DNA from: Gemmatimonadota bacterium
Lineage (GTDB): Bacteria > Gemmatimonadota > Gemmatimonadetes > Longimicrobiales > Gaopeijiaceae
Assembly: GCA_007129525.1 (NCBI GenBank)
Contig: SKVI01000364.1
Location: 1-15,610, forward strand
DNA length: 15,610 bases
Reading direction: 5' to 3'
Shown: in pieces, positions 13,854 through 15,610 of the stretch
How the letters are laid out: each line of letters starts with the position of its first letter
Position numbering within the stretch: position 1 is the stretch's first letter
Notes under the pieces: generated by a model
What the model saw: only the letters and a program-made list of their open reading frames with translations
Databases searched by the model: none
What the model was told of the DNA's origin: nothing
Translations under genes and position numbers: made by a program

Positions 13854-15239
13854 TCAGACCTCCAGGATCTCTACGTTCAGGTGCGGTCGCACCGCCTCCT
13901 TGCGGAGGAGGGCGGGCCAGAAGGCCATGATCTCCTGGGCCCGGGGCCGGCCTCCGGCAAATCCCGTCACCGATGGGGGCCCGGTGAGGACCAGGGGGGC
14001 AATTTCCCGGGTGAAGCGCTCCACCGCGTCCCGGTCCCGGCTTCGAACGGCGAAGCGGAACTGCACCTCCGGAATGTCCGCCGGGGGCGATCCCGCCAGG
14101 TGCCCGTGGGTGGCGTTCCAGCCCACCAGCTCGCACCGGATTTCGTCGAAGGTGAGGCCCAGGCGGTCCAGCCGGGCCCGGAGGATGCGCTCGGCGCTCC
14201 GGGCCTTGGCCGCCGCGTCGGGCCAGGCGTAGACCAGCGTGCCCACCGCCTTGTATCCGTCGGAGTAGGCAATCGAAACCTTCAGAAAGTCGGTGGCGGG
14301 TTGCCCCCGCACCCCGGTGACCCGGACCCGGTCCGGCCCCACCTCCTCCAGCTCCAGGCCGGTGAGGTCGGCCACCACGTCGGGGGTGATGTAGTCCGAG
14401 GGGTCGCCCATCTCGTAGAGGAGCTGCTCGGTGACCACCGGCCGGGAAACCCGCCCCCCCGTGCCGTCGTGCTTGGTCACCACAAAGCTCCCATCGGGGT
14501 GGGCCTCGATGAGGGGGAAGCCCACCCGCTCCATGGAAGGCATGGTCCACCAGTCCACCAGGGCGTTTCCGCCGCTGGCCTGGGCGCCGCACTCGTTGAT
14601 GTGGCCCGCCACCACCCCGTGGGCCAGCCGGTGATGGTCGTCGGGGCTCCACCCGAACTCGTACATCATGGGGGCGTAGGTGAGGGCCGTGTCGGTGGAG
14701 CGGCCGGTGACCACCACGTCGGCCCCGGCCTCCAGCGCCTCCACGATGGGGCCGGCGCCGATGTAGGCGTTGGCGCTCTGCACCCGGTCCCGGACAGTGG
14801 AAAGGGGCTCGCCGGTCTCCATGTGCCGGAGCTCGTGGCCCGCCTCGAGAAGGTCGTCCAGGCGGTCCATGAGGCCGTCACCGGTGACCACGCCCACCCT
14901 GGCCTTCCCGGCCACCCCGGCGGCCCGACCCGCCTCCACCAGCTCGGCACCGCACCCTTCGGGGTTCACCCCGCCGGCGTTGGTCACCACCCGGACGCCC
15001 TTCTCCACGCACGCCTCGAAGATCCGCTCCATGAGGGGCGGGAAATCCCGGGCGAAGCCGGCCTCCGGACGCCGGCTGCGCTGCTTCTGCATGATGGACA
15101 TGGTAACCTCGGCCAGGTAGTCCATCATGAGGTAGTCCAGCGGGCCGTCGTGGACCTGTCGGACCGGGGCCTCCAGGTCATCGCCCCAGAAGCCCTGTCC
15201 GCTTCCGATCCGGATGGTGCGCGTGTCGTCGTGAGTCAT
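13854..15239 (-). CDS. AtuA family protein (DUF1446), acyclic terpene utilisation
   Basis: This 461-residue cytoplasmic protein belongs to the AtuA/DUF1446 family, whose reaction is not established but which is tied genetically to citronellol/geraniol degradation and to acyl-CoA carboxylase clusters. Recognisable conserved blocks are GSGQGFWGDD (12-21), DYLMMDYLAEV, TNAGGVNPEGC, TGRSTDTALTYAPMMYEFGW and GHINECGAQASGGN. The ATG at 15239 directly follows the carboxylase stop (TAG-ATG, no gap), and the AtuA-like small gene starts 2 bp after its stop. That suggests coordinated translation of carboxylase, AtuA and AtuA-like protein. It lacks the C-terminal RSGDKGD domain, which is encoded separately. 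Confidence 0.92.
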   Translation of the reverse strand: MTHDDTRTIRIGSGQGFWGDDLEAPVRQVHDGPLDYLMMDYLAEVTMSIMQKQRSRRPEAGFARDFPPLMERIFEACVEKGVRVVTNAGGVNPEGCGAELVEAGRAAGVAGKARVGVVTGDGLMDRLDDLLEAGHELRHMETGEPLSTVRDRVQSANAYIGAGPIVEALEAGADVVVTGRSTDTALTYAPMMYEFGWSPDDHHRLAHGVVAGHINECGAQASGGNALVDWWTMPSMERVGFPLIEAHPDGSFVVTKHDGTGGRVSRPVVTEQLLYEMGDPSDYITPDVVADLTGLELEEVGPDRVRVTGVRGQPATDFLKVSIAYSDGYKAVGTLVYAWPDAAAKARSAERILRARLDRLGLTFDEIRCELVGWNATHGHLAGSPPADIPEVQFRFAVRSRDRDAVERFTREIAPLVLTGPPSVTGFAGGRPRAQEIMAFWPALLRKEAVRPHLNVEILEV

Positions 15240-15610
15240 CTACCGTCCTGCGGTGGAAGGAGGAAGGGTGAAGGGCCCCAGGTGAGGCTCCGGGTTGTTG
15301 ATCCCGGCCCGGAGAAGGAGGGAGAGGGCGTCCCGGAGCTCCTCCGGGAGCACTACCTCATCCACGAAGCCCCGGGCGCCGGCAAAACGGGCGTCCAGCT
15401 GTTTCTCGTACTCGGCCCGGACCTCGTCCATGCGGGTTTCCAGCTCCTCGTCCGGGACCTCGCCCTGAGCCTTCAGCTTGTCGATCTGTCCGGAGAAGAG
15501 GGCCATGACGGCGCTCTCGCCCTCCATGACCCCCATGCGCCCGGTGGGCAGCGACAGGATGAAGTCCGGGTCGAAGCCCTGCCCGGCCATGGCGTAGTAG
15601 CCGGCCCCCG
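15240..15610 (-). CDS. Acyl-CoA carboxylase beta subunit (carboxyltransferase), N-terminus beyond window
   Basis: Only the last 123 residues or so are visible, and the frame is open to the window edge. GAGYYAM, LPTGRMGVMEGESAV and GFVDEVVLPEELRDAL match the C-terminal half of biotin-dependent carboxyltransferases, which move CO2 from biotin to an acyl-CoA (propionyl-, methylcrotonyl- or geranyl-CoA). A charged helical segment (KAQGEVPDEELETRMDEVR) is typical of the linker after the crotonase core. Its TAG stop abuts the ATG of AtuA. In Atu-type clusters such a beta subunit is AtuC. The visible part does not allow the substrate to be chosen, and the biotin-carrying alpha subunit is not in view. 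Confidence 0.9.
   Translation of the reverse strand, partial: GAGYYAMAGQGFDPDFILSLPTGRMGVMEGESAVMALFSGQIDKLKAQGEVPDEELETRMDEVRAEYEKQLDARFAGARGFVDEVVLPEELRDALSLLLRAGINNPEPHLGPFTLPPSTAGR

Noticed and set aside
1..15610. CRISPR array, insertion sequence, prophage or defence island
   Set aside because: No spaced direct repeats, transposase, integrase, terminal inverted repeats or nuclease/NTPase defence modules were seen; base composition looks uniform along the window.

Overview
This is a high-GC, gene-dense stretch of an ordinary bacterial chromosome. It shows no insertion sequence, phage gene, CRISPR array, tRNA or rRNA. GTG and TTG starts are frequent, several genes lack a clear ribosome binding site, and the M28 peptidase is a secreted lipoprotein. 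The mix of genes (lipoprotein M28 peptidase, MltD-like transglycosylase with a membrane anchor, split AtuA cluster, RNase G next to rplU-rpmA) suggests a Gram-negative-type high-GC phylum. Gemmatimonadota is my best guess, but this is inference; no marker here decides it.

Layout, left to right. (1) Minus strand, 1-2343: the N-terminal part of a zinc alcohol dehydrogenase (cut by the window edge), preceded in the same direction by an M28 lipoprotein aminopeptidase. (2) A 290-bp divergent gap, then a plus-strand operon at 2634-5967: thiolase, 3-hydroxyacyl-CoA dehydrogenase, enoyl-CoA hydratase and a small AroQ-type chorismate mutase fused to the operon by a 4-bp overlap. A hairpin sits exactly where this operon meets the next one head-on. 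(3) Minus strand, 5978-9525: lytic transglycosylase, then (read in transcription order) rng, rplU and rpmA, with a good sigma70-like promoter before rplU and an intrinsic terminator after rpmA. (4) Minus strand, 9721-15610: an acyl-CoA carboxylase beta subunit (cut by the right edge), AtuA, a separate AtuA-like small protein, a LiuC-like enoyl-CoA hydratase, a small two-helix membrane protein, a short RecQ helicase and an acyl-CoA dehydrogenase. The first four are tightly coupled.

Functionally the window has two acyl-CoA modules. The plus-strand module carries hydration, dehydrogenation and thiolysis, three successive steps of beta-oxidation (or the reverse C4 route). The right-hand module (carboxylase, AtuA pair, hydratase, possibly the dehydrogenase) resembles branched-chain or acyclic-terpenoid acyl-CoA catabolism, as in the Liu/Atu pathways. 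Between them lies a housekeeping block for RNA processing and ribosomal proteins.

I found no convincing undescribed system such as a defence locus or novel mobile element. The points most worth checking are local: matching Shine-Dalgarno-in-loop hairpins before rng and rplU, a chorismate mutase translationally coupled to a beta-oxidation operon, the split AtuA, the truncated RecQ, and a palindrome made by two converging stop codons.
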